Shown piece after piece: positions 53,665 to 62,492 of a stretch of DNA of 64,000 nt; positions within the stretch are counted from its first letter, which is position 1, and each line of letters begins with the position of its first letter. Origin of the DNA: JBBECJ01 sp963763325 (lineage in GTDB: Bacteria; Chloroflexota; Chloroflexia; Thermomicrobiales; CFX8); NCBI GenBank assembly GCA_963763325.1, contig CAVXOL010000025.1, forward strand, positions 1 through 64,000, given 5' to 3'. The position numbers and the translations under genes are program-made. Under the pieces are notes generated by a model. That model was given only the letters and a program-made list of their open reading frames with translations. It had not been told where the DNA came from and did no database searches.

Positions 53665-54371
53665 AGTCCACCCAACCGATCCAACGCGACAGTCGTCAGC
53701 TCTCTGACACGCAGTTGCTGGGTCCTCACCGGCAAGTCAGCGTCAATCGGGATCAAGTCAAAGGGCCGGACGAGGCGCTCATATTCATCGACGACCTGCT
53801 CCTGAAACTGCCGGAACGAGTCGATCGCGCCTCGTACCGCGGCCTGCTCGATGGCCTCCTCGGCCGTCGCCTCGCCAGCGATCCCCATAACACGCCCAAT
53901 CGACGTATCGGCGTCGATCCGTAGATATAGAGCAAGATCTGGTCGAAGCGCAAACCCGTACAGGTTAAAGATCCAGTCGCGTTCGACGCCACGAGCGATG
54001 TCGCGAGCGAATGCGGTGTACACATAGCGGTCCGCCAGAACAACGTATCCAGCCCGCAATGCAGGGATGATCTCCGTCTCCTGCCGTTCTGCCACGTCAG
54101 TGGCGTGCAGGATTGAGTAGGTCAGCGGCGTCAGTGTGTTCTGCCGGCGCGCCTCCGCGATCGTCCTCGCCACCAGCTTCGACGAGTTCCACGAACTGCG
54201 GACAACTCCAAATCCATGCATCTGGAGCCAGATGGCCAGGAGGTCGAGCTGGGTCCCTCGGCCTGAGCCATCGACGCCGTCTACGGCGACGAGCAGGCCC
54301 GGGAACGGATGGCGTGCCCAGGATGAAGGATCGGCTGGCTCAAGTCGGCTCAAGGGCCAATGAGGAACCAT
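53661..54371 (-). CDS. thymidylate-kinase-like paralogue, Walker A Lys replaced by Arg
   Basis: 236 aa. VAVDGVDGSGRGTQLDLLA: same fold start as the neighbouring protein but with GR in place of GK. DRYVYTAFARDIARG is almost identical to the paralogue. Residues 1-25 are extra. The pair overlap by ATGA. Substrate unknown. Confidence 0.85.
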   Translation of the reverse strand: MVPHWPLSRLEPADPSSWARHPFPGLLVAVDGVDGSGRGTQLDLLAIWLQMHGFGVVRSSWNSSKLVARTIAEARRQNTLTPLTYSILHATDVAERQETEIIPALRAGYVVLADRYVYTAFARDIARGVERDWIFNLYGFALRPDLALYLRIDADTSIGRVMGIAGEATAEEAIEQAAVRGAIDSFRQFQEQVVDEYERLVRPFDLIPIDADLPVRTQQLRVRELTTVALDRLGGL

Positions 54372-55228
54372 CAGTCTCTCCCTTTTCGACGCTTGTTGCC
54401 GCTTTGCATATCAAGCAGCGTGCGAGGCGGGAGGTCGTCCAGAGGGTGAAACGTCACGCAGAACTCGCCCCGGCGAGCGATATCGATCGAGAGCAGGCCG
54501 TTCTCCTTGCCGGGTGAACGATCCAATAACGATGGTGCATTCACGATCGCCATCGTCGCCCGGCCGTCTGACAGTTGCCAGGCATGCACCCGGTGCAGAT
54601 GGGCACACAGGACAAGATCGACATGGGCTGCCAACAGTCGAACGAGGATGTCACCGGCGTTCACCAGAAGGTCGTCCTCTTTGAGCTTTTTTCGCGGCAC
54701 GGGCAGTAGCGATCGATGTGTGCAAAAGACCCTCGTCAGTTTCGGCGACGATCCCTCTAGAAACGCTATCCCTCGTGCCAGCGATTCGTCTGGAATGACC
54801 GGTTCACTGTCGAGTCCGACGAGCGCTACCTGCTTTGTTCGTTCAAAGAAGTCCACATCGTCGAAAAAGTCGAGAAACGGTGTCGATCGACGCTCGTCGG
54901 GGTCGGAGGTGCCAGTTCCATCCGTGTCGGGAGCCGTCAGGAAGTAGTTCAGATCGGAATCTCTGGGACGCAGCGGTTCTGGTCCACCGAACAGATAGTC
55001 ACGATTGCCTGGAATCGCGCGCACCCGCGACATCCCAAACTTTGACAGGTACTCTACGACTGGTACGAATTGCTCGAACAATCCTTCGCGAGTCAGGTCA
55101 CCACTGACGAGGATCAGGTCAGGGGCAAGCTCATTCACGATGCGGCCAGCGGCTTCAAGCCCCTGGTCGGCTTCCGGTGTTGGAGCGTAATGAAAGTCGG
55201 ATAGTTGGACAATTCTCAGACAGCGCAC
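54371..55228 (-). CDS. metallophosphoesterase, Icc-like
   Basis: 285 aa, GTG start. RIVQLSDFHYAP, LILVSGDLTREGL, AIPGNRDYLFGG (GNRD replacing GNHD), FCTHRSLLP and LVLCAHLHRVHAW are the calcineurin-like blocks. First gene of the minus run, divergent from ppk1. TGATG coupling with the next kinase-like gene. Confidence 0.85.
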   Translation of the reverse strand: MRCLRIVQLSDFHYAPTPEADQGLEAAGRIVNELAPDLILVSGDLTREGLFEQFVPVVEYLSKFGMSRVRAIPGNRDYLFGGPEPLRPRDSDLNYFLTAPDTDGTGTSDPDERRSTPFLDFFDDVDFFERTKQVALVGLDSEPVIPDESLARGIAFLEGSSPKLTRVFCTHRSLLPVPRKKLKEDDLLVNAGDILVRLLAAHVDLVLCAHLHRVHAWQLSDGRATMAIVNAPSLLDRSPGKENGLLSIDIARRGEFCVTFHPLDDLPPRTLLDMQSGNKRRKGRD

Positions 55229-55482
55229 TCGCCTTCATACAAGGAGCAGAATGCCCATACAGCACAATGATACTGACCCGCTACCAGACTGGGCCGTAGT
55301 ATCCTGCGACGAATGCAGTTTGACACAACAAATCGTTAACATGAGCGTCGCCACGGCTGATAGCGTCCAGAGTAGCCGGAAACGGACGGAGATGCGGTAG
55401 GATGTTGTGGAATTCGAAAATACTAACCTACAGTCCTGACGACAGCGACGGAATCGACGAGCACAGTCGAGAAGGCATTGAA

Positions 55483-57645
55483 ATGCCCAACAAGGCGAAA
55501 CGGAACGTAGCGTCGCGCCGAGAACGTTCGGGTCCGAATCCACTCCAGGCACCCGAACTGTATCTGAACCGTGAGTTGAGCTGGCTGGAGTTCAACCGGA
55601 GAGTCCTCGAAGAGGCACTCGACGAGCGAAATCCATTGCTTGAACGCGTCAAGTTTCTCTCAATATTTTCGTCCAACCTGGACGAGTTCTTCATGGTGCG
55701 GGTTGCAGGAATCGTCGGACAGGTTCGCGCGGGCGACGACACGGCCGGGCGAGACGGATTGCGACCATCTGAACAGATCGCAGCCATCAAGCTGCTCGTC
55801 TCCGATCTCTCAGCCCGCCAGCGAGCGTGCTGGAACGACGAGATCATGCCCGCTCTCCGTGACGAAGGAATTGTCATCGAGGACTACGCAGGGTTACCAC
55901 CACGCGACCGGCGGGCAATGACGCGCTACTTCGAGCGCCAGATCTTTCCGGTTCTGACTCCGCTGGCGGTCGATGCGGGCCACCCATTCCCACATATCTC
56001 GAATCTGAGCCTCAACATGCTGATCCTGATAGAAGACGAACGTGGTGAGCACGTCGCGCGGATGAAGATCCCGCCGATTCTGCCGCGTTTCATCCGAATC
56101 CCGGACCCAGACGGGTCAACCCCGACCGGCCCGCGTCGCAAGCTGCGCTACGTTCTGCTTGAGGACGTCATCGAGGCAAATGTCGATCAGCTCTTCCCTG
56201 GTAAGCGCATAACGGGAACGCATCTGTTCAGAGTGACACGTGATGCGGACATCGAGGTCGTAACCGGCAGCGGTGACAGTCTCTTGAAGACGATCGAAAA
56301 TGAGCTCGAGCAGCGTCTTTTCGGCTATGTCGTGCGCCTGACAGTTGAGCCTGCGATGCCCGGAGAGACTCGCGCATGGTTGGCAGACAAGCTCAATGCT
56401 TCGACGGAAGATGTCTACGTACTCTCACGACCGCACGGGCTGTCCGACCTGATGCAGCTCTACGGGGTCGATCGGCCGAGCCTGAAAGACTCGCCCTTCG
56501 TCCCTCGCTATCCGGCCGTCCTGCGCGAAAGCGAATCGATCTTCGACGCGATCCGAGTCCAGGATGTCCTGTTGTACCACCCGTACGACTCGTTTAGCCC
56601 AGTCGTGGATTTTGTGCGTCAGGCTGCGTCCGACAGCGACGTCGTCGCCTTCAAGCAGACGCTTTACCGCGTCGGGAGTCATTCACCGATTGTCGACGCA
56701 CTGCTGGAAGCGCGCGACGACGAAACTCAAATCGCTGTCCTGGTTGAGCTACGGGCGCGCTTCGATGAGGAGAGCAACATCATCTGGGCCCGAGCGCTCG
56801 AGAGCGAAGGTGTCCATGTTGCGTACGGCATGGCCGGGATCAAGACCCACTGCAAGATCGCGATGGCAGTTCGACGCGAAGGCGACGTCTTGAGGCGTTA
56901 TGTCCACCTCGGCACCGGCAATTACAACGTCTCGACATCCCGTATCTACACCGATCTCGGCGTGATGACGAGCGATGAGGACATCGCCGCCGACGTTTCA
57001 GATGTCTTCAACTATCTGACCGGCTATTCCGCGCAGTCGGAATACCGCAAGCTGCTCGTCGCGCCCGTCAACCTGCGGTCTGGAATGCTCAACCTGATCG
57101 AGCGAGAAATCCAGCACGGAGCGAAGGGGCGCATCATCATGAAGATGAACTCCCTCTCCGACTATCAGATGGCGGAGGCGCTCTACCGCGCCGCCAAAGC
57201 CGGCGTGAAGGTCGATCTGATCGTGCGCGGGATCAGCGTCCTTCGTCCTGGCGTCGAGGGCATCAGCGAGAACATTCGCGTCATCAGCATCGTGGGCCGG
57301 TTTCTGGAACATGTCCGTCTGTTCTACTTCAAGCATGGCGGCCCCGACAACGGCGAGGCGATGTACGCCGGTAGCGCCGACCTCATGCGCCGCAATCTCG
57401 ACTACCGCGTCGAAGTCCTCTTCCCGATTGAAGATCCACGCATCCGAACCTGGCTGCGCGACGGCATTCTGGAACTGCAATTGCGAGACAATGTCCGCGC
57501 CCGGCTGTTGCAACGAGACGGGTCGTACGTCCGGCTCGCGCCGAAAGACGGACAGGAAGCGATCGATTCGCAGGCCGTTCATCTGAACTACGAGCCGAGC
57601 GCCGCTGCACGAGCATTCATCGATGCACGACGGGAGCCGGCATGA
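55483..57645 (+). CDS. ppk1: polyphosphate kinase 1
   Basis: 720 aa from the ATG at 55483 (GAGAAGG before it; 55402 is an alternative). ELSWLEFNRRVLEEALDERNPLLERVKFLSIFSSNLDEFFMVRVAG is the N domain. The phosphorylated His corresponds to H456 in GIKTHCKIAM and the second to H610 in RFLEHVRLFYF. Makes polyphosphate from ATP. Divergent from the CHAD/CYTH/kinase-like operon; 254-base shared region. Confidence 0.95.
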   Translation: MPNKAKRNVASRRERSGPNPLQAPELYLNRELSWLEFNRRVLEEALDERNPLLERVKFLSIFSSNLDEFFMVRVAGIVGQVRAGDDTAGRDGLRPSEQIAAIKLLVSDLSARQRACWNDEIMPALRDEGIVIEDYAGLPPRDRRAMTRYFERQIFPVLTPLAVDAGHPFPHISNLSLNMLILIEDERGEHVARMKIPPILPRFIRIPDPDGSTPTGPRRKLRYVLLEDVIEANVDQLFPGKRITGTHLFRVTRDADIEVVTGSGDSLLKTIENELEQRLFGYVVRLTVEPAMPGETRAWLADKLNASTEDVYVLSRPHGLSDLMQLYGVDRPSLKDSPFVPRYPAVLRESESIFDAIRVQDVLLYHPYDSFSPVVDFVRQAASDSDVVAFKQTLYRVGSHSPIVDALLEARDDETQIAVLVELRARFDEESNIIWARALESEGVHVAYGMAGIKTHCKIAMAVRREGDVLRRYVHLGTGNYNVSTSRIYTDLGVMTSDEDIAADVSDVFNYLTGYSAQSEYRKLLVAPVNLRSGMLNLIEREIQHGAKGRIIMKMNSLSDYQMAEALYRAAKAGVKVDLIVRGISVLRPGVEGISENIRVISIVGRFLEHVRLFYFKHGGPDNGEAMYAGSADLMRRNLDYRVEVLFPIEDPRIRTWLRDGILELQLRDNVRARLLQRDGSYVRLAPKDGQEAIDSQAVHLNYEPSAAARAFIDARREPA

Positions 57646-57830
57646 CTGACGACGCACAGGTCCAGCAATCCCGGCTCGCGCGGCGTGTCGCCGAGCTTTG
57701 GGGGGAAGACCGTGCGAATGCTGACGCAGGTCTGATCGAATCCGTATCGCAGGCTTTGGCCCGGATCAACGCGCTGCAACCGGAAGCAACGGTTCAGCTG
57801 GACGATTCGAAGGTTAGCGCTCGTGACTGA
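57642..57830 (+). CDS. small AtzG/GatC-like partner protein
   Basis: 62 aa, ATG overlapping ppk1 stop (ATGA) and end overlapping the amidase GTG. Helical: RLARRVAELWGEDRANADAGLIESVSQALARINALQPEATVQL. Size and position match the small partner of GatA-like or AtzE-like amidases; sequence similarity is too weak to prove it. Confidence 0.6.
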   Translation: MTDDAQVQQSRLARRVAELWGEDRANADAGLIESVSQALARINALQPEATVQLDDSKVSARD

Positions 57831-59109
57831 CGCGACGGGAGCAACGCAGCGAGGACTTTCCGAGATCCAGCGCTCGGAGCCATTCGTCAGAGCCTGGGTA
57901 CATGTCTATGGCGACACTGCCCTTGAGCATGCGGCTGACGTTGACCGCCGCGCGGGTGAATCCGTGCTGCCCCTGGCGGGGCTGACCGTCGGCGTCAAAG
58001 ACATCGTCGACGTTGCCGGTATGCCGACGGCAGCCGGCTTTCAGCCGTTCGTCAACCGAATCGCAAATCGGGACTCGGCGGTTGCCGCGAGGCTTCGAGC
58101 TGAGGGCGCGACAATTCTGGGCAAGACGACCACGACGCAGTTCGCAGTTGCGGACCCGACGGTGACCCGCAATCCATGGAACCTGGAACGAACACCTGCT
58201 GGCTCCAGCTCTGGGTCGGCGGCTGCCGTCGCCGCTGGTCACGTCGATCTCGCGATCGGCTCACAGACTGCTGGCTCGACCTTGCGACCAGCCGCATTCT
58301 GTGGCGTGGTTGGCTTCAAGCCCTCGTTCGGCTGGACCTCGCGAGCCGGGATGATTCCGCTGGCCGACACACTCGACACTGTCGGCCTGTTTTCACGCAG
58401 CGTTCCACATGCCGCGCTGCTGTTCGACGCATTGGCAAATGGTGGCATTGAACGCGCCGGGGCATGTGAACCGGAGGCACCTGGCAGAATCGGCTATTGG
58501 GCCGAAGCAGCAGAAATGGCAACTGACGAGGTTCGACACCTGGTCGAGGCAGCGTTGAAGCGCTCGATCCAGGCAGGAGCGGTCGTTGAGGACGCCATCG
58601 CTCCGGCGTCGTACCGCGACCTGCTCGCAATCCACCACATCACGATGGTGGTAGACGCTGCCGCCGCGCACGAGAAGCTGTTCCGCCAGCATTCGGAGTT
58701 CTACGGTCCCCGCGTGCGCTCGCTGGTTGAAACCGGTGCGGCGGTCTCCGCCCACGCATACGTCCGTGCCCAGATCCTGCGTCGCGAGTACCGCGACCAG
58801 GCGCTGGCCGATTGGTCATCCTGTGACATCATCGCCCTTCCGACAGCTGAGACGCCTGCCGTAACGCCGGAGACGACCGGCAGCCCTGCCCTGCAGGCAG
58901 TCGTGACGCTCTTCGGCCTGCCGTCGATTTCGCTGCCGGTCGGGCTCTCTCCAGACGGCCTGCCAGTCGGCATTCAACTGGTTGCCACGACCGCAGGCGG
59001 AAATGCACGTCTCCTCAGAATTGCCCGGTGGATGGAACACCTGCTCGACCCGCTACCCGTTGTCCCAACCGGAATCAGGTCCGGCGACGACGAATGTCCC
59101 GACGAGTAG
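57823..59109 (+). CDS. amidase signature family enzyme
   Basis: 428 aa, GTG. Catalytic Lys in LTVGVKDIVD, cis-Ser in AGSSSGSAAAVAAG and nucleophile Ser in GSQTAGSTLRPAAFCGVVGFKPS. Hydrolyses an unknown amide. Possible partner is the small protein upstream. Confidence 0.85.
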   Translation: MTDATGATQRGLSEIQRSEPFVRAWVHVYGDTALEHAADVDRRAGESVLPLAGLTVGVKDIVDVAGMPTAAGFQPFVNRIANRDSAVAARLRAEGATILGKTTTTQFAVADPTVTRNPWNLERTPAGSSSGSAAAVAAGHVDLAIGSQTAGSTLRPAAFCGVVGFKPSFGWTSRAGMIPLADTLDTVGLFSRSVPHAALLFDALANGGIERAGACEPEAPGRIGYWAEAAEMATDEVRHLVEAALKRSIQAGAVVEDAIAPASYRDLLAIHHITMVVDAAAAHEKLFRQHSEFYGPRVRSLVETGAAVSAHAYVRAQILRREYRDQALADWSSCDIIALPTAETPAVTPETTGSPALQAVVTLFGLPSISLPVGLSPDGLPVGIQLVATTAGGNARLLRIARWMEHLLDPLPVVPTGIRSGDDECPDE

Positions 59110-59134
59110 CGAGGCGCACGGATGTTCTAACCTC

Positions 59135-59143
59135 TGCTACAAT
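59135..59143 (+). promoter_or_regulatory. extended -10 promoter
   Basis: TGCTACAAT, TACAAT at 59138-59143, upstream of the glycosylase start at 59194. No -35 seen. Confidence 0.5.
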
Positions 59144-59193
59144 CTCCGATCTGTACTCAAGTGTCCGGACACACTCGGGAAGGCTCGGAGACG

Positions 59194-60475
59194 ATGCTCG
59201 AACTGTCGCTCAAAGAGGCCCGCCGACTGAACCTGGGAGCGCAGCTCCTGGCGGGTAAACCGCCAAAACGACCCACCAAACAGATGATGCGTGACACGAT
59301 CCGTCACCTCGGCGCACTCCAGATCGATTCAATCAGCGTCGTCGCCCGCAGCCATCACATCGTGATGTGGAGCCGGCTCGGGAACCATCCACAGGACTGG
59401 CTCTACGAACTGCACGGTCAGGACCGGGCTCTTTTCGAGTACTGGGCGCATGCCGCTGCATTTGTACCGATCGAGCATTACCCACTCTTCCGCCGGATGA
59501 TGCTTGAACACCACAACGGCACGGGGAGCCGTTGGTCTCAGCGAACCCACCAGTGGATTCAGGACAATCGGCAACTGATCGATAGCGTGATCGAGACGAT
59601 CCGCGAGAATGGCGCCGTCTCGACCTCCAGCTTCTCCGCACCCGAAGGCGCCGCACGTGCCGCACCGTGGGCCTGGTACGGCAACAAGCCGACGAACCTC
59701 GCGCTCGACATTCTCTGGACTGATGGGACGCTGATGATCGATCGGCGTGAGAAGTTCCAGCGCTGGTACGACCTGACCGAGCGTGTTCATCCGACCTGGG
59801 ACGATCGTCTGCTTCCATCGGTCGAGGAAGAACGGACGACACTCGCTGCACTGGCGGTGACAGCGATGGGCGTGACGACAACACGCTGGCTGCCGGATTA
59901 CTTCCGCAAGAATCTGAATGACGGCTCCATCCGTACCAAGGTGGCACCCAGCATTCTCGACCATCTCGTCGAAACCGGCTTCGCAACACCAGTCAGGATC
60001 AAGGGCATTGAGGACGCTGCCTACGTTCAGACGGCGCTGCTCGACCGGCGCATTCCGATCAGCCGGACGACTCTCCTCTCGCCATTCGACAGCCTGATCT
60101 GGGACCGCCGCCGCGCGGCAGAACTGTTTGGCTTCGAGCTGATGTTGGAAGCCTACACGCCCGCTCCGAAGCGCCAGTACGGCTACTTCAGCCTGCCAAT
60201 CCTCTATCGCGATCAACTGGTCGGCAGGCTCGACCCGAAGGCCGAGCGCAAGTCGCGGACTGTTCATCGTCAAGGCGTTGCATCTGGAACCGTCGTTCGT
60301 CGGTAAAGACGACGAACGCTTCTACGTGGAACTCGCGGCGACGATTCGCGATTTCGCGGCATTCAATGGCTGCGAGGAGGTGTCGGTCGAACGGTCGGAT
60401 CCGGAGCACGGAGCCACGCGGTTGCTCGACGCGCTTGGATATAGCTCGGTCAACGACGAAGCGGCGGGTCGATAA
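59194..60475 (+). CDS. AlkX/YcaQ-type DNA glycosylase, one frame break
   Basis: HTH_42 fold protein. ALQIDSISVVARSHHIVMWSRLG holds the QxD catalytic motif of YcaQ/AlkX, which opens interstrand crosslinks. FEYWAHAAAFVPIEHYPLFRRMM and PFDSLIWDRRR also fit. Near 60258 the frame shifts: GLFIVKALHLEP...VGKDDERFYVELAA continues to 60475. About 427 aa. The frame break is probably error. Confidence 0.85.
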
Positions 60476-60483
60476 CCCGCCGC
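60461..60483 (+). terminator. terminator after glycosylase gene
   Basis: GCGGCGGGT / ACCCGCCGC, 9-bp stem, 5-base loop, pyrimidine tail CTCTTCT. The stop codon lies within it. Confidence 0.7.
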
Positions 60484-60513
60484 CTCTTCTAATGCCCTGA
60501 GTAGAACTGGTGA

Positions 60514-61206
60514 TTACTCGTCGCGCCGACCCATCCCGGTCACGAGCATGACGTAATACATCAGGTTGAGCAGCGCAGCTGCGAATCCAGCGACGTACGT
60601 CAGAGCTGCCGCGTTGAGGACTTTGCGAGCCTGGTCGTACTCGGTCCGATCGACGGCGCCAATGTTGGTCAATTGCGTCATGGCCCGCGACGATGCGTTG
60701 AACTCGACTGGCAGTGTCACCAGCGCGAAAGCCGTACCGGCGGCAAAGAAGATCACACCGAGCCACGCAAGGCCGGTCAGGCCGATGATGACGCCGGCAA
60801 TGACCATGATCGGTCCGAGCATATTACCAGTATTCGCGATCGGCACAATCGCGCTGCGAAGCTTCAGCGGCGCGTAGGACTGCGCGTGCTGGATCGCATG
60901 GCCGACCTCGTGAGCAGCAACGCCAACGGCCGCGACAGAGGTTGAGCCATAGACCGGCTCGGACAGCCGCAGCTTCTTCGAGCGCGGGTCGTAGTGATCA
61001 CTGAGCTGGCCCGGAACCCGTTCGACTTCGACATCGTAGATTCCGTTTGTGCGGAGGATCTCCTGTGCCACCTGCGCGCCAGTCATCCGGCGGTTCGTCG
61101 GCACGTTCGAGTACTTCTTGAACGTACTCGTGACCTTCCACTGCGCGAACATGACGAAGGCCATCGCAGGCAGCATGAAGACAAAGTACATCGGATCGAA
61201 AATCAT
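60514..61206 (-). CDS. membrane zinc metallopeptidase (YugP-like)
   Basis: 230 aa. HEVGHAIQHA is the HExxH zinc site; four or more hydrophobic segments (MLPAMAFVMFAQW; IMVIAGVIIGLTGLAWLGVIFFAAGTAFALV; LTYVAGFAAALLNLMYYVML). Known as putative membrane protease, YugP family. Convergent with the glycosylase. Confidence 0.85.
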   Translation of the reverse strand: MIFDPMYFVFMLPAMAFVMFAQWKVTSTFKKYSNVPTNRRMTGAQVAQEILRTNGIYDVEVERVPGQLSDHYDPRSKKLRLSEPVYGSTSVAAVGVAAHEVGHAIQHAQSYAPLKLRSAIVPIANTGNMLGPIMVIAGVIIGLTGLAWLGVIFFAAGTAFALVTLPVEFNASSRAMTQLTNIGAVDRTEYDQARKVLNAAALTYVAGFAAALLNLMYYVMLVTGMGRRDE

Positions 61207-61364
61207 CGCACGCTCACTTTCTGAATCGCTGTATCTGCGACGATCCTCCCCAGGGCGTCGACGGCCCCGGCCCACCGGGCAAATTGCGTCTCTACAGCCG
61301 GATGTTGAGCATCGAGAGCGTACAGTCTCCAGTGGCAGCGAGAAATCAATTGTTCCCGCCATGC

Positions 61365-61370
61365 TATAGT
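61365..61370 (+). promoter_or_regulatory. -10 element ahead of polyprenyl synthetase
   Basis: TATAGT preceded by TGC (extended -10). The transcript would begin near 61377, supporting the internal start at 61449. Confidence 0.45.
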
Positions 61371-61448
61371 ATGCCGCAGTACGGATCACGCTTCAATCGG
61401 CTGGCAAATGCCTGGCTAACGTACGGAAGGACCGGGCGACGACGCTGG

Positions 61449-62492
61449 ATGCCGATCGAGAACTTCGACGAACAGCTGGACGCAGCGCTCCTCACAACCA
61501 TTGCAATTGCCGAGCAAAGGGCCGCTCCGGTCGGCCCAAATGACGTCCCAATCTACGCTGTCCTGCGCTACCATCTGGGCTTCCTCAACAACGTATTCGA
61601 GGTCGAGCGAGTGAACGCCGGAAAACGCGTTCGACCGCGGCTGAGCGTGCTGACCTGCGCAGCCGCCGGCGGCGACCCTTACAAGGCAATCCCCGCCGCT
61701 GCCGCGATCGAGCTGTTACATAACTTCACACTGATCCACGACGACATTCAGGACCAGAGCGTCTTCCGCCGGCATCGACGGACCGTCTGGGATCTCTGGG
61801 GCACAGCTCAGGCGATCAACGCTGGTGATGCAATGTTCGCCATCTCTCATCTTGCACTCAACCGATCGATCGAAGCAGGTGTCGATCCAGCCACCGTCCT
61901 TGAACTCTCGAACGGACTCCATGACGCAACGCTACGAATTGTCGAAGGGCAGGTGCTTGACCTCGGCTTCGAACAACGAAGCGACGTGTCGCCATCGGAT
62001 TATTTGACGATGGTCGGTGGAAAAACCGGAGCACTCGCCCGCTGCGCCTGCTGGACCGGCGCTCGAATTGCTGACACACCAAACGAGCGCTCTGAACGAC
62101 TCGCCGACTTCGGAAGTGCGCTTGGCATCGGGTTCCAGCTTCGGGACGACATTCTCGGAATCTGGGGAGCGACTGGCGACACCGGCAAGAGTGAGGCTGA
62201 CGACATTCGCAGGAGGAAGAAGTCCCTCCCGATCCTGTTGCTGCGCGAACGGGCAACAGACGACGAATTGACGGTACTCGACGCGATTTACGACGACGAC
62301 GACGTAACCGACGATGAAATAGCTACCGTCCTGGAGATGATGCGGTTCCATGAGGTCGAACCAGACGTTCAGGCACGGGTGCGAACCTGGCACGACCGCG
62401 CACTGAATCTGCTTGAGGACGCCGTACCGCCGTCGACCGCTCGTGACGAGCTGTTCACGCTGGTCGAGTCCCTCGAATCCCGCGCTGGCTAG
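61449..62492 (+). CDS. polyprenyl diphosphate synthetase
   Basis: 347 aa. First Asp-rich motif LIHDDIQDQSVFRRHRRT; second QLRDDILGIWG, where the last Asp is Gly. NAGKRVRPRL is the pyrophosphate-binding block. Makes a C15-C40 prenyl chain for quinones, carotenoids or lipid carriers; length not predictable. Stop overlaps the convergent DUF1786 gene by 4 bases. Confidence 0.9.
   Translation: MPIENFDEQLDAALLTTIAIAEQRAAPVGPNDVPIYAVLRYHLGFLNNVFEVERVNAGKRVRPRLSVLTCAAAGGDPYKAIPAAAAIELLHNFTLIHDDIQDQSVFRRHRRTVWDLWGTAQAINAGDAMFAISHLALNRSIEAGVDPATVLELSNGLHDATLRIVEGQVLDLGFEQRSDVSPSDYLTMVGGKTGALARCACWTGARIADTPNERSERLADFGSALGIGFQLRDDILGIWGATGDTGKSEADDIRRRKKSLPILLLRERATDDELTVLDAIYDDDDVTDDEIATVLEMMRFHEVEPDVQARVRTWHDRALNLLEDAVPPSTARDELFTLVESLESRAG

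Noticed and set aside
59329..60273. 314-aa minus-strand ORF
   Set aside because: Antisense to the glycosylase, which has conserved motifs.
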